DNA of 64,000 bases from JAGQOZ01 sp041399205. GTDB taxonomy: Bacteria; Planctomycetota; Planctomycetia; Pirellulales; Pirellulaceae. The notes under the pieces were generated by a model. That model was not told where the DNA came from and made no database searches. It was given only the letters and a program-made list of their open reading frames with translations. Each line of letters opens with the position of its first letter. Position 1 is the stretch's first letter. This document shows, piece by piece, positions 33,301-41,634 of this stretch. The DNA is taken from assembly GCA_041399205.1 (NCBI GenBank), contig JAWKTK010000027.1, positions 1 through 64,000 on the forward strand, written 5' to 3'. The translations under genes and the position numbers were made by a program.

Positions 33301-33627
33301 AAAGCAGCGATCGAAGTTGAACGGGGAATCGAAGCATTTGGGATTGCCGTTATTGATAGACTTCGAGTTTTCGAAAATCTGGAGCTCGAAGACGTTTCGA
33401 CTAACCAAAACGAACTCAACGAAGCGTTTCGCAAATACAATCGGGATGAATTCGCAGATTCGGCCCAAGCTCGCGAATTGCCGCAGGTTACCGACGACGA
33501 ATCTAGAACCTTCCCGCAGAAGAATACGCTTGGTTCGATTGATGCCGTTTTTACGTCTGACGTGCTCTGGATTGAGGAAAAGCTAATTGAGGAATTTGCA
33601 TTGAAAACTGGACGCAGAAAAAAATGA
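32518..33627 (+). CDS. giant protein C-terminus: dockerin repeats and terminal tail
   Basis: The correct reading is restored about 32650 and runs to the stop at 33627. It holds dockerin copies 2 and 3, the last ending in IFSTSDLVAAFVDGG, then a charged tail of about 110 residues (FRKYNRDEFADSA, FALKTGRRKK). Planctomycete dockerin-like units at protein ends are of unknown partner; no cohesin was seen in this window. The short plus-strand part before about 32640 is out of frame with the protein. Confidence 0.7.
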   Translation: MQTAILPRPISSPHSKKAATRLVRSVTRRFQPERCLDQDDINLLTDAIVNESQLVRFDLDLDGTVNATDLNFWIKDLRNTYIGDANLDGEFSSSDFVEIFVSAKFETGERAQWSEGDWNADGYFTTSDFVAAFQEGGYEIGPLGNNGDFNRNGVLDQDDINLLTDAIVNESQLVRFDLDLDGTVNATDLNFWIKDLRNTYIGDANLDGEFSSSDFVEIFVSAKFETGERAQWSEGDWNADGIFSTSDLVAAFVDGGFEFGPKAAIEVERGIEAFGIAVIDRLRVFENLELEDVSTNQNELNEAFRKYNRDEFADSAQARELPQVTDDESRTFPQKNTLGSIDAVFTSDVLWIEEKLIEEFALKTGRRKK

Positions 33628-34073
33628 CCGACATTGTGCATAACTCGATCAATTTCATCGGCGATATCGCGAATAACGCATTCTAACTGTAGACACTTTG
33701 AACCAACTGGAGATTGCTGGACGCCCGAAAACCATTGATAGAGGAGGTTGCCGATTCAAGGTAAGCGTCTTGCAGCACCATTCAGTAGTGTTGTACCGTG
33801 CGTCGGAGGCGGGGATGAGAATTTTATTAGTTTTGCTATAGGCGTAGCGATGGAGTGTGATCGGCGCTGTTCGTAGTTCGCTGAAATGCTCAGGCGACCG
33901 GTGTTCCTCGTTTCGCGGGCACTGGTTGAGGTGCTTTCGCCGTCGGCTTTCGTTCTGAGAATTCAGCAGTCAGATCTGGCTGAGGCCGATTGAGATCTTG
34001 ATGACGCGGGTTTCAGATTGGGCCTTCTACGTTTGACGATAAGATGCCTACCACCTGTCTCGCGTTCAATTTT
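33628..34073. other. intergenic region between convergent genes
   Basis: No gene recognised. It separates the end of the giant locus from the end of the minus-strand WD40-CHAT gene. A strong terminator hairpin was not found by eye. Confidence 0.5.
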
Positions 34074-36560
34074 TCAGGGCATTACCCAATAAGCGTGGCC
34101 TTCTTTTTGTCGCAGCTTGAGTCGCCGAGCCTCTGGCGGAGCACAAAACCGAATTGCCTGATTAATGTCATGCAGGACCGACGCAGCGCTGTTGAAGTAT
34201 CCATGGCCAAGGTCGGAGACGTCGAATTGTTCTATTCGCACGGTGTGTATTCCCTCAAATTGAAGAATCGGCGGATGAAAACCGACACGATTGTTTAAAT
34301 TGACCACCGAAGACGACCAAACCGCCCAGTCTTTGGGAGATGCGTACATTGTAATCTGCTTTGCTGCCTTGCCGAGGATTCCCGTCCTTTGCGTAAAGAG
34401 ATTGACCTCTACGTCCGGTGCAGCCAGGAAGATTTGATCAAAGGGATAGTCCCCGACTCGATCCAATACCCGAGCAAGCGAATGAACGAATCCACGATTC
34501 CCCATGCTATGTGCGATAATGTGAATACGCTGGGCGTTACTTTTTTCGATAAATTGAATCAGGAACTTTGCCAAGAAAGGTTCTGCGTGGCGAATGGAAT
34601 CACCATCCGCATTGTATCCCAATAACCTACCTTGCGATGGCCAGCTATAGAATGCAGTTGGGCCGGGGAACGGTAAATCAACACTTATTTGGGCGGCGCG
34701 ACGTGCGGCATCTTCGAAGGATACGTTAAATCCGTGTATGAAAATCAGTGCGTGGCGTTCCGGATTGTCGATGCTCATTTTTTCGTGCAAGTCACGCCAG
34801 AAGCGTTCGTGGCCCATCATGCTTGTGTTTTCAAGACGCACACGGTCATCGTGACCAGTAATCCAACGCCACCACCACGGAGATCCTAGTTTTCCAGTTG
34901 TCCGTCCCCAATCCGGTACAGCTACCTCGCACGTTCCGCAGTGTAATGAATTGTCGCTTTCGCTAGTAAAGACGATTTCGTTACTACTGCTGATCGGCTT
35001 ACGATTGGTGCCAAACCAAAGTGTGACGCTTGGCACCTCTTCGGGCATACTGTTAGCATCTGTATCACTTCGATAAACAACGGTATTCAAGAGTGATTTC
35101 GGTTTGAAAGATCGGCTGACGAATTCAGGTTTGCATCGGTTTGCTCCGCGTAACTCTATTTCGGTTTTCCCCATGTCAAACGCGTCTCGGTAAGTCTTGC
35201 CGAGGCTAACGCCCCTGTAGAATCCTTTCGAGAACAATCTTGCAGATTCGTCATCAATTGGAGCGGGCATTCCAATTACTGCGTGAACATGGTGTGACAA
35301 TTCGTCGGCGTGTTCGAGGGAGTAACAAGCATTAAGAACAACACAATCGATTGTCGCGCCCGATGAAGCCAAGCATCGGCCCAGTGTGCCTGGGTAAAGC
35401 CTTACAGGGATTCCATGTTCGTCTGGAAGATATATCGCTCCACACGTTGAGCCATGTCCGGCCAAATGAAGAAGTCTCGGACGAAGTCGGGTGATCAATT
35501 CTGAAAGATTATCGATTCTGGCGTCCAGGTCGACGACGACTCGACAACTGGAAGCCCCAAGCTGTTGCTGAATTGTTTCGACCTCATTCTTAAGAGAAAG
35601 CAGTTGATTTGTTTGCGTGTTTGCGGCGAGTACCAAAACATCGCATTCTTCTACATGATTAACTGCGGATTCGCATATTTTGCTTTCCCAGATCCGAATT
35701 TCCCGGTTTCCGTTGGCCAACGTAGCAAAGCGATTCGACTTGGTGTCAAACGCAATTCCAAACGTTCGGTGATATCGTTTCGCCTTTTTGACACGGAATT
35801 TCGGTTGCCAAGTTAGTGTGTCAAAAAATACGTCTTCGGAGTTTTCCCCTGAACAGCCGAGGCAAGCGCCATCGTGGGAAAAATCGAGCATTACATTCTT
35901 GGACGGAAGTTTGTGCGTGAAAACAGCATCCCACGATGGAAGGCGAAATACCTGAATTTCACCGTCTTTGGTGCCGACGCCAACTAGATTCGTTGTGCCA
36001 ATGGCAACAGATTGAACTGGGCGACGGAAAGGTATCTGTGCGTCCGTTCCCGATTCGACATCCAGCATACGCAGCGAGTCTTTCGCATAGGTGACCACAG
36101 CTGTACCATCCGGTGTCCAATCGAAATAACTTGCCTCCAATGCGAACTTGCGTTGCTTTGCAACTTGGTGGTTTTGATCCAACCAATAAATCCAAATGCC
36201 ATCCTTTCGTACCAGACTGGCCAAGATTGGCGTTTCTGTCGGTGCCCATTTAACTTGGTAAATCCGATCGCTTCGAAAAATAGAATTCTGGCAGTTCCAC
36301 TGATGGTCCCAAATACGGATCTCTTGGTTCCTAGCACCGGTTGCCGTCAGTTTTCCGGATGGGTGACAAGAAACGCTTAGAACTTCGGCGTCCAATTGCT
36401 TTGAGAATTTCAGAAGTCCGGAGTCCGTATTCCATAGTTTTGCGGTTCCGTCTCGACTAACAGATACCAGTGTTGACCCGTCAGGCGACCAGGACAAATC
36501 ACATATTTGTTTGCTGTGGCCACGAAGTGTCGAAAATAGTTTAAGTGCTTGGTATTCCAT
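34074..36560 (-). CDS. WD40 - CHAT protease - alpha/beta hydrolase (DUF900-like) fusion
   Basis: 828 residues, intact. Residues 8-295 are WD40 repeats (LRGHSKQICDLSWSPDG, DGTAKLWN, EIRIWD, EIRIWES). Residues 305-480 form a CHAT (caspase-like) domain: CDVLVLAANTQTNQLLSL is the usual first strand, HLAGHGS carries the putative catalytic His369, and VVLNACYS the putative Cys412. Residues 512-800 are an alpha/beta hydrolase of the DUF900 type: LWFGTNRKP opening, FIHGFNV oxyanion loop, IIAHSMGNR with Ser685, LAAPDVEV with Asp716 and GHGYF with His786. ATG at 36560 has AGGA 8 bases upstream. No signal peptide, so probably cytoplasmic. CHAT domains are proteases in several bacterial immune and cell-death systems. 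Pairing with a second hydrolase and a propeller sensor suggests a single-chain effector; that is inference. It stands alone between 430-450-base gaps. Confidence 0.85.
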   Translation of the reverse strand: MEYQALKLFSTLRGHSKQICDLSWSPDGSTLVSVSRDGTAKLWNTDSGLLKFSKQLDAEVLSVSCHPSGKLTATGARNQEIRIWDHQWNCQNSIFRSDRIYQVKWAPTETPILASLVRKDGIWIYWLDQNHQVAKQRKFALEASYFDWTPDGTAVVTYAKDSLRMLDVESGTDAQIPFRRPVQSVAIGTTNLVGVGTKDGEIQVFRLPSWDAVFTHKLPSKNVMLDFSHDGACLGCSGENSEDVFFDTLTWQPKFRVKKAKRYHRTFGIAFDTKSNRFATLANGNREIRIWESKICESAVNHVEECDVLVLAANTQTNQLLSLKNEVETIQQQLGASSCRVVVDLDARIDNLSELITRLRPRLLHLAGHGSTCGAIYLPDEHGIPVRLYPGTLGRCLASSGATIDCVVLNACYSLEHADELSHHVHAVIGMPAPIDDESARLFSKGFYRGVSLGKTYRDAFDMGKTEIELRGANRCKPEFVSRSFKPKSLLNTVVYRSDTDANSMPEEVPSVTLWFGTNRKPISSSNEIVFTSESDNSLHCGTCEVAVPDWGRTTGKLGSPWWWRWITGHDDRVRLENTSMMGHERFWRDLHEKMSIDNPERHALIFIHGFNVSFEDAARRAAQISVDLPFPGPTAFYSWPSQGRLLGYNADGDSIRHAEPFLAKFLIQFIEKSNAQRIHIIAHSMGNRGFVHSLARVLDRVGDYPFDQIFLAAPDVEVNLFTQRTGILGKAAKQITMYASPKDWAVWSSSVVNLNNRVGFHPPILQFEGIHTVRIEQFDVSDLGHGYFNSAASVLHDINQAIRFCAPPEARRLKLRQKEGHAYWVMP

Positions 36561-36988
36561 CGGTTTGTCCTAACGCTAATGGCGATTGGACAAATGTACC
36601 AGAAAGCAAACGTCCTTGGAATCTGGACGCTATGTGGTTTCAGTGCGAGCGGGCTGTCCGAGCGATTCGTTCGTTCGCTGCCCACCGGAGAACCACTTAT
36701 GGCCTACCGAGAGAGCAACTTGCATCACCAACGCGAAACCTTTTGCTGTTTTGTTCCGATTCGCCTTTCGTGTACCTTCCCTCGTTTCATATTGCCGTCG
36801 TCCCGTAGTGTTGATCGTTTGAAAATGAGCCACAACATTTTTTCGTTCCCTATGCGTGATTTTTTGGAATGACTGTTACTGCACTACATATACGCGTGTG
36901 GCGACCATTACTGCGCCGTTTCGCAAACAAATCTTACAGACGAAATAACGACGTGCGCCCATTGGACGCACGTCGCTGTAAACAATGA
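36561..36988. other. intergenic region upstream of the WD40-CHAT gene
   Basis: Overlapping short open frames on the plus strand (36545-36872) lack any recognisable domain and are Cys/Phe/Arg-rich in the manner of random frames. The region probably holds the promoter of the minus-strand gene ending at 36560 side and the terminator of the RTX gene; neither could be defined. Confidence 0.4.
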
Positions 36989-37630
36989 TTAGACGCAGCC
37001 TTGGTATCGGCAATCGCGTTCAATTCCGCGGTATACGTCATTCAGGTCGGTGTATCTGTTGTTGAAGCCAAACGTATCGTAACCGCGACCGCCAAAGATA
37101 CTGTCGCGATCGTTATCCGAGTAACCGTGTTCGCAACCGTATAGTCGATCGTTGCCTCGATTTCCAAACAGCAAATCGACGCCGGCTCCGCCCATAACGG
37201 TATCGTTTCCTTTTCCGCCATGAATTTCATCATTGCCAGCCAATGCTCGAATGAAGTCGTCTCCTTTGCCGCCAAAGATCACGTCATGCACTTGCGAACC
37301 AAGTACCGTGTCATTACCTGCGCCAGCACGGATGGTCACTTGTTGCAACGCGGGAAAACCATACGAATCGACATTCGAAAGATCAATACTGTCGTTTTGG
37401 ACTGTACCGTTCACAATGATCTCGCGGACTGCCGCGGCCGGTAATCCTTGCACGTGCGAAAGATTTGCATTGCCGCTGACGTGCACGTTTCCAGCCACTT
37501 GGACCACTCGTAACGAATGGTCCCACGTTCCACCATCCATGTTGATGGTCAGGACACCACTATCAAAGTGCACCACGCCTGTCATCATCGACCGATCTTC
37601 CATTCGCTCTATTTCAAGTCGTTTGTTCAT
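36989..37630 (-). CDS. small RTX (hemolysin-type calcium-binding) surface protein
   Basis: 213 residues from the ATG at 37630, chosen over an upstream ATG because it has a good Shine-Dalgarno (AAAGGAA, 5 bases) and starts directly with MNKRLEIERMEDRSMMTG, a variant of the planctomycete LEPR-type N-terminal motif. The middle is beta-helix-like (VRVVQVAGNVHVSGN type). RTX nonapeptides follow at about residues 120-190: GAGNDTVLG, GGKGDDFI, GGKGNDTVMGGAGVDLLFG and GGRGYDTFG. A Cys pair (RDCRYQGCV) ends the chain. Likely exported and Ca-dependent. It shares direction with the metalloprotease upstream, across a 235-base gap. Confidence 0.75.
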   Translation of the reverse strand: MNKRLEIERMEDRSMMTGVVHFDSGVLTINMDGGTWDHSLRVVQVAGNVHVSGNANLSHVQGLPAAAVREIIVNGTVQNDSIDLSNVDSYGFPALQQVTIRAGAGNDTVLGSQVHDVIFGGKGDDFIRALAGNDEIHGGKGNDTVMGGAGVDLLFGNRGNDRLYGCEHGYSDNDRDSIFGGRGYDTFGFNNRYTDLNDVYRGIERDCRYQGCV

Positions 37631-37865
37631 CGCATTCCTTTCAGCTTCGTCTAGGCTCAGGGATGGATTCTGCCTGTTTCCCCAGATGGAACGAGGCTGC
37701 CAACCCAATTCGTAAGTAAGTAGCAACGAAGGATTGGTTCCTGCGCGAAAGATTACAAAAATTCGCCCAGGTGCTTTGAAAGCGTGGCTATCGCTTGGCC
37801 GCCCGACCAGTGCGAAACGTGAATACCTTCGGGCAGGTCATGCTCGAATCGGAAGTCGGTATTGA
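37631..37865. promoter_or_regulatory. leader of the small RTX gene (unresolved promoter)
   Basis: 235 bases between two minus-strand genes. A ribosome binding site for the RTX gene lies at about 37636-37642 (AAAGGAA in the coding sense). No clear -35/-10 pair or terminator was identified. Confidence 0.3.
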
Positions 37866-39557
37866 TCAGAACAACTTCCGTAATGCCCTGCCGACAACGA
37901 GCAATTGACCAGCAATTTCTATCCATCGAGCTGCCGGTTCGCCTTCCATTACGGTCAATACAAGCGAATTCGATTCCACATAAAGCGTATTACCGTCAAC
38001 TTGAAACAGGGTCGTTGGAGGAGCTTGCAGTTCCTGGGGCACGCCAAAATTGGACAACATGGTTTGATGAGCGTTCTGATAGCCGCGACCACGCCCGTGG
38101 TCTAGGTACTCGACAAACGTCACATCCAGAAATCCGGTATCCTGAACCCACAAATCTTGATTGTCTTCAGAGTATCGTATCCCCATCGATTCCGGAAAAA
38201 GCACATCGTCGACCTTGGTCTCAACATGAAACAGACCGTAGGTGTGACCCGCTTCGTGTAAGACGACATCGGCCAAGGCCAAGGCACTGTCTTCTTTGGT
38301 TCCCCACCATTCTTGATTCACCACAGCAATGTCCGTGCGATTGTTATTTCCGTAGTCAACGTCGCTGGCCCGGTGTCCGATTCCATAGTTTCGGCCAATG
38401 AAGATTGTTGTTTCGCCCATATCTTCCACAACGCCGCCGTAGGAACGGTGTACGCTGATGCCGTACGGAGCTAAGTCCTCGGCCACCAGTTCCATGATCC
38501 GTTCAATGACTTCTTCGCGATGTTCCCAATCGTCATACAACGGATCTACGGCCAATCCTAGGCCGTTTGGAGTGAACAGACTGGGAGAAAAGGCCCAGTC
38601 TTGTGCCCATTTTCGAATCGAACTAGCCGGCACAAAATCTCCGTCAAAGTTGAGCCAAAGATTGCGTCCCGGTTCGGCTAACCTCGATTTTCCCGCTTCA
38701 ATTCGAATCGAATAGTCGGAATTTGTGGCGTCTCGATAACCATAGACTTTCAAGTAGTATCGCCCTATTGCAAGGTCTGACATCGATATGTGTTCGGCAT
38801 CAGTGACCGACGAAGACTCGCCGACAATCCATCCTCGACTGTCATACAACTTCAAATCAATGTCACCGCGGCTATGGTCAAACTCGGCTGTGATATGTGA
38901 ATCGCCGGTCGTTGGCCGAGTGATTTCAAATGAATACCAATCGATGTCATCCAAGCTCAAGCGGTTAACTGAGACATCGTCATCAAGTGGTCCTAGTGGC
39001 GTAGCGGTTTCAATTGTGTCATTGCTCTCAAACCGGTCGCCAGATTCCTGGCTGATTACCTTGACCAGATCGGCCGTCGTGAATCGCCCGTCACCGTTGA
39101 AGTCACCGTCTCGCCAACCTGCGTTTGCGCCATCCGCTTCGTATTTGCCACGAATATAGATCCAAACCAAATCTTGCGTATCTACTAAACCATCCAGATT
39201 CGCGTCACCGTATTGGGTTTCCAAAATATTTCGAACCAAATAGTCAACGTCTCGCGAATCAACCTGACCGTCGCTGTTCAGATCCATTCGCGGGTTGTCT
39301 GTCCCGATGCCCTGAAACACAAGATCAATGTCGTCAGACTCAATTTGCCCATCACGGTCAATGTCTCCTGGGATCACCACACGATCATCCGATTCGAAAA
39401 GCTCCGAATCGTTCGGTTCTACATCCTCAGACGCCAACGACAGCAGTTCCTGTACTTTCGAATCTTCCCACACACTGACCGAAAACAACAATCGACCTTC
39501 AAGTGATTCGTATTGACCATTGCGGCGAACGGTTGCCTTACAGGATTGACGTTTCAT
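37866..39557 (-). CDS. secreted metzincin-type metalloprotease with dockerin and PPC domains
   Basis: 563 residues from the ATG at 39557, preferred over one 17 codons upstream because GGGAG lies just before it and the product then begins MKRQSCKATVRRN, leading into ESLEGRLLFS, an LEPR-type motif. Dockerin-like Ca loops at residues 65-165 (GDIDRDGQIESDD, DLNSDGQVDSRD, GDANLDGLVDTQD, GDFNGDGRFTTAD). A PPC domain lies at about 176-285 (DIDWYSFEI, GRYYLKVYGYRD). The protease domain follows with HEAGHTYGLFH at 434-444, the HExxHxxGxxH zinc signature of metzincins; Glu435 would be catalytic. A Met-turn candidate (PESMGIRYS) lies about 15 residues on. Complete and unbroken, in contrast to its neighbours. 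Confidence 0.82.
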   Translation of the reverse strand: MKRQSCKATVRRNGQYESLEGRLLFSVSVWEDSKVQELLSLASEDVEPNDSELFESDDRVVIPGDIDRDGQIESDDIDLVFQGIGTDNPRMDLNSDGQVDSRDVDYLVRNILETQYGDANLDGLVDTQDLVWIYIRGKYEADGANAGWRDGDFNGDGRFTTADLVKVISQESGDRFESNDTIETATPLGPLDDDVSVNRLSLDDIDWYSFEITRPTTGDSHITAEFDHSRGDIDLKLYDSRGWIVGESSSVTDAEHISMSDLAIGRYYLKVYGYRDATNSDYSIRIEAGKSRLAEPGRNLWLNFDGDFVPASSIRKWAQDWAFSPSLFTPNGLGLAVDPLYDDWEHREEVIERIMELVAEDLAPYGISVHRSYGGVVEDMGETTIFIGRNYGIGHRASDVDYGNNNRTDIAVVNQEWWGTKEDSALALADVVLHEAGHTYGLFHVETKVDDVLFPESMGIRYSEDNQDLWVQDTGFLDVTFVEYLDHGRGRGYQNAHQTMLSNFGVPQELQAPPTTLFQVDGNTLYVESNSLVLTVMEGEPAARWIEIAGQLLVVGRALRKLF

Positions 39558-39996
39558 GTTTGGGTTCTCCCAGTTGAGGACGATTGTCGTGTCGAACACT
39601 AGCGACAATCTCCCAAACGCATCACGAACGTCACCCTGCGCACGAGTCGGAAAAGTCTTCGAGCGGTGTGGGTGGCATAGCGCTCAATGTCTGCTTTCTT
39701 CACGTCGGACCGCATCATCGCCGAGACGGACACGGCGACGTTCGGCGCAAGCGAGTCTGAGAACGAACTCGATAGGTGAAAGCCGTGCGAGCACCTCCTC
39801 CCGCGGCGGCAAAATAGATGACATAGGCATGCCGACCTGAAGCGAAATTGCCACCTTTGCAGGAAAATGACCGGCCTGTATCGAGTCAAGTCAAAATGCC
39901 ACAAAACTTTTTTGTAAAAATTCGTGACCGGGGTTTGGCCTAACAGGTGTCTTTAATACTAGGACTCTTGCTTCGACCTAATAAGATCACGAACGA
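39558..39996. other. divergent intergenic region, protease / HTH gene
   Basis: About 440 bases between the minus-strand metalloprotease and the plus-strand LuxR-type gene. Short open frames here are not convincing. A T-rich stretch (ACTTTTTTGTAAAAATT, about 39905-39921) may belong to a promoter. No operator repeats could be defined by eye. Confidence 0.4.
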
Positions 39997-40254
39997 ATGC
40001 GAAAATACAGCGTCTTTTCAGACAAGGAATGGAACGCGCTGAGCCAGCGGATCGGCTTGACAGAGCGACAATCAGCCATCTTGAAGATGGTGATTGATCG
40101 CCATCATGATCAGGAAATCGCCCGGAAACTGAACATCACCACTCGCACCGTCCGGTCCCATTTGACAGCTATTTTCAAGGTTTTCAACGTCAGAGATCGG
40201 ACATCATTGGTAGTCGAAGTCTTTGCACGCTTTCGCAATTTGGAGCGTTCTTGA
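39997..40254 (+). CDS. stand-alone LuxR/GerE-type HTH protein
   Basis: 85 residues. The fold is a LuxR C-terminal DNA-binding domain: LTERQSAILKMVIDR, then DQEIARKLNITTRTVRSHLTAIFKVFNV, with the expected helix-turn-helix spacing and the conserved T.RTVR.H.. pattern. There is no receiver or ligand-binding domain, so it is a solo DNA-binding protein. The length is complete for a GerE-like solo. It lies 139 bases upstream of a large LEPR surface-protein gene in the same direction and may regulate it or the divergent protease; that is inferred from position only. Confidence 0.8.
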   Translation: MRKYSVFSDKEWNALSQRIGLTERQSAILKMVIDRHHDQEIARKLNITTRTVRSHLTAIFKVFNVRDRTSLVVEVFARFRNLERS

Positions 40255-40380
40255 AAACCCTTGTTTTTTCTTGCCAACCATGTTTCCAAAACTGAACTAA
40301 ACAATTTGACATCATGACATAGTCAAATCCGACAGTTACCTTAGTTGGCTGCCATTCCCTTATTGAAGTATTTTCACCCT

Positions 40381-40386
40381 AGGAAA
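40381..40386 (+). promoter_or_regulatory. ribosome binding site deciding a TTG start
   Basis: AGGAAA lies 7 bases before the TTG at 40394. No in-frame ATG is nearby upstream, and the product from this TTG begins with the basic KPKKTLPLWRN stretch expected before an LEPR motif. Confidence 0.55.
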
Positions 40387-40393
40387 TCGTCCA

Positions 40394-41629
40394 TTGAAAC
40401 CCAAAAAAACTCTGCCACTCTGGCGCAACCGCCTTTCCCTACCAGAACGTTTGGAATCCCGTCGTTTGTTGACAGGTGATTTTGATTTGGATGGTTCTTT
40501 GACGCTGGTGGATATTGAATTGTTGTCGGCGGAGGTGCGGCGAGGATTGCATGATGTGACGTATGACTTGAATGATGATGGTTTGGTGGATCAGGAAGAT
40601 CGGCGAGTATGGGTGGAAGAGATAGCGGGGACGTATTTTGGAGATTCGAATCTGGATGGTCAGTTCAATTCGTCGGATTTGATCTTGGTCTTTCAAGCCG
40701 GCGCATTCGAAGATAACTTTCGCTTCAATTCGACTTGGGAAACGGGTGATTGGAACGGCGATCGAGACTTTGGAACTGCCGATTTGATTGTGGCATTCCA
40801 GGCGGGTAGTTTTGAACAAGGGAATCGCCAACGCGTGGGCATATTGGAAGTTTCTCCGGCAGCCGGGGAACGTCGGGTGAATCGGAATCGAGAAACGATT
40901 GTGCGGTTCACGGACGAAGTCTTGCCGGAGTCGGTGAATACTGATTCGCTGTATTTGGTGGCCAATGGAGAACGCATTCCCGGCACGGTTCGCGTCTCGC
41001 CCACTCGACGGTTCGCCACGTTCTATTACGATGCACCGTTGCCATCGGCCACGGAAGTCCGAGTCGTGATTGATGGGACGCTGATCAAAGATGTTAACGG
41101 AGGCGCCATTGATGCCGATAACGATGGCATTGCCGGCGGAATTGGTACGGTCGATTTTCGTACGCTTCAGACGACGTTGATTTCTGACACCAGTGTGTCG
41201 GGCACGATTTACGACTCGTACCATCGCAATCCGGACGGAAGTGAAATTCCCCTGGAAGGCGTGATTCTGACATTGGAAGATCATCCCGGTATCCAGGCTA
41301 TCACCGACGCCAACGGCAATTTTACGTTGGGCATGCAAGACTTGGATAATGATGGTGTAGCTGATGGCTTGCCGTCGCCTGATTTCTTTGTGCACATTGA
41401 CGGTAGCCAAGTTCGTGGTCGCGCGGACAATACACAGTACGCCACGCTGGGCAAACCGTTCCATATCACGGCAGGCGTGCGTGATCAAAAGCTTCCGTTT
41501 GATATTTTTCTGCCACCGATGCCTGCCAGTGATATTGTGGTTCTCAAGATTGCCGAACCCACGGTGGTGACTTTGGTACGGAAGGTAAAAAGCAAGTCGA
41601 AGAAATCTTTGCGGATAATCCGGCGTTAG
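40394..41629 (+). CDS. LEPR motif, dockerin-like and Big-type domains (N-terminal part)
   Basis: 411 residues from TTG. The basic N-terminus leads to SLPERLESRRLLTGD (residues 14-28), the LEPR-type motif. Dockerin-like loops follow directly at about 30-130 (DFDLDGSLTLVD, DLNDDGLVDQED, GDSNLDGQFNSSD, GDWNGDRDFGTAD). About 150-250 is a Big_5-type Ig domain (RRVNRNRETIVRFTDEV). About 265-385 is a Cna-B/SdrB-like domain (DGSEIPLEGVILTLED). Dockerin loops at the N-terminus rather than the C-terminus are notable. The frame drifts out near 41590, where GKKQVEEIFADNPALG continues in another frame. Confidence 0.75.
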   Translation: MKPKKTLPLWRNRLSLPERLESRRLLTGDFDLDGSLTLVDIELLSAEVRRGLHDVTYDLNDDGLVDQEDRRVWVEEIAGTYFGDSNLDGQFNSSDLILVFQAGAFEDNFRFNSTWETGDWNGDRDFGTADLIVAFQAGSFEQGNRQRVGILEVSPAAGERRVNRNRETIVRFTDEVLPESVNTDSLYLVANGERIPGTVRVSPTRRFATFYYDAPLPSATEVRVVIDGTLIKDVNGGAIDADNDGIAGGIGTVDFRTLQTTLISDTSVSGTIYDSYHRNPDGSEIPLEGVILTLEDHPGIQAITDANGNFTLGMQDLDNDGVADGLPSPDFFVHIDGSQVRGRADNTQYATLGKPFHITAGVRDQKLPFDIFLPPMPASDIVVLKIAEPTVVTLVRKVKSKSKKSLRIIRR

Positions 41630-41634
41630 GACAG

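Larger units (their letters stand above)
1274..33627 (+). pseudogene. giant mosaic LEPR-type surface protein locus, IS-interrupted and frameshifted
   Basis: Conceptual joining of successive plus-strand frames gives one product of roughly 10,300 residues (32,354 bp minus the IS and one target duplication). It starts with an LEPR-type sorting motif and ends with dockerin repeats plus an acidic/basic tail. Frames run into one another without intergenic gaps, and sequence sense resumes at each break in another frame, so this is one gene rather than a cluster. Order: hydrolase, SdrB-like, beta-rich, PG-binding/M15-like, Calx-beta, hook-IN-like, RTX, PPC, FG-GAP, duplicated sandwich domain, LamG, LRR, PPC, PKD, dockerins. 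Such giant extracellular proteins are known in planctomycetes and are thought to sit on the cell surface. Whether it is expressed depends on whether the indels are real. The IS insertion alone would truncate it near residue 900. Confidence 0.7.

Noticed and set aside
36545..36872. Overlapping short plus-strand frames upstream of the WD40-CHAT gene
   Set aside because: No domain or coding-like composition. They overlap the start of a well-supported minus-strand gene.
40439..41488. 349-codon open frame on the minus strand
   Set aside because: It lies fully antisense to the LEPR/dockerin coding frame, is rich in Arg, Ile, Gln and His without any domain, and arises from the codon bias of the real gene.
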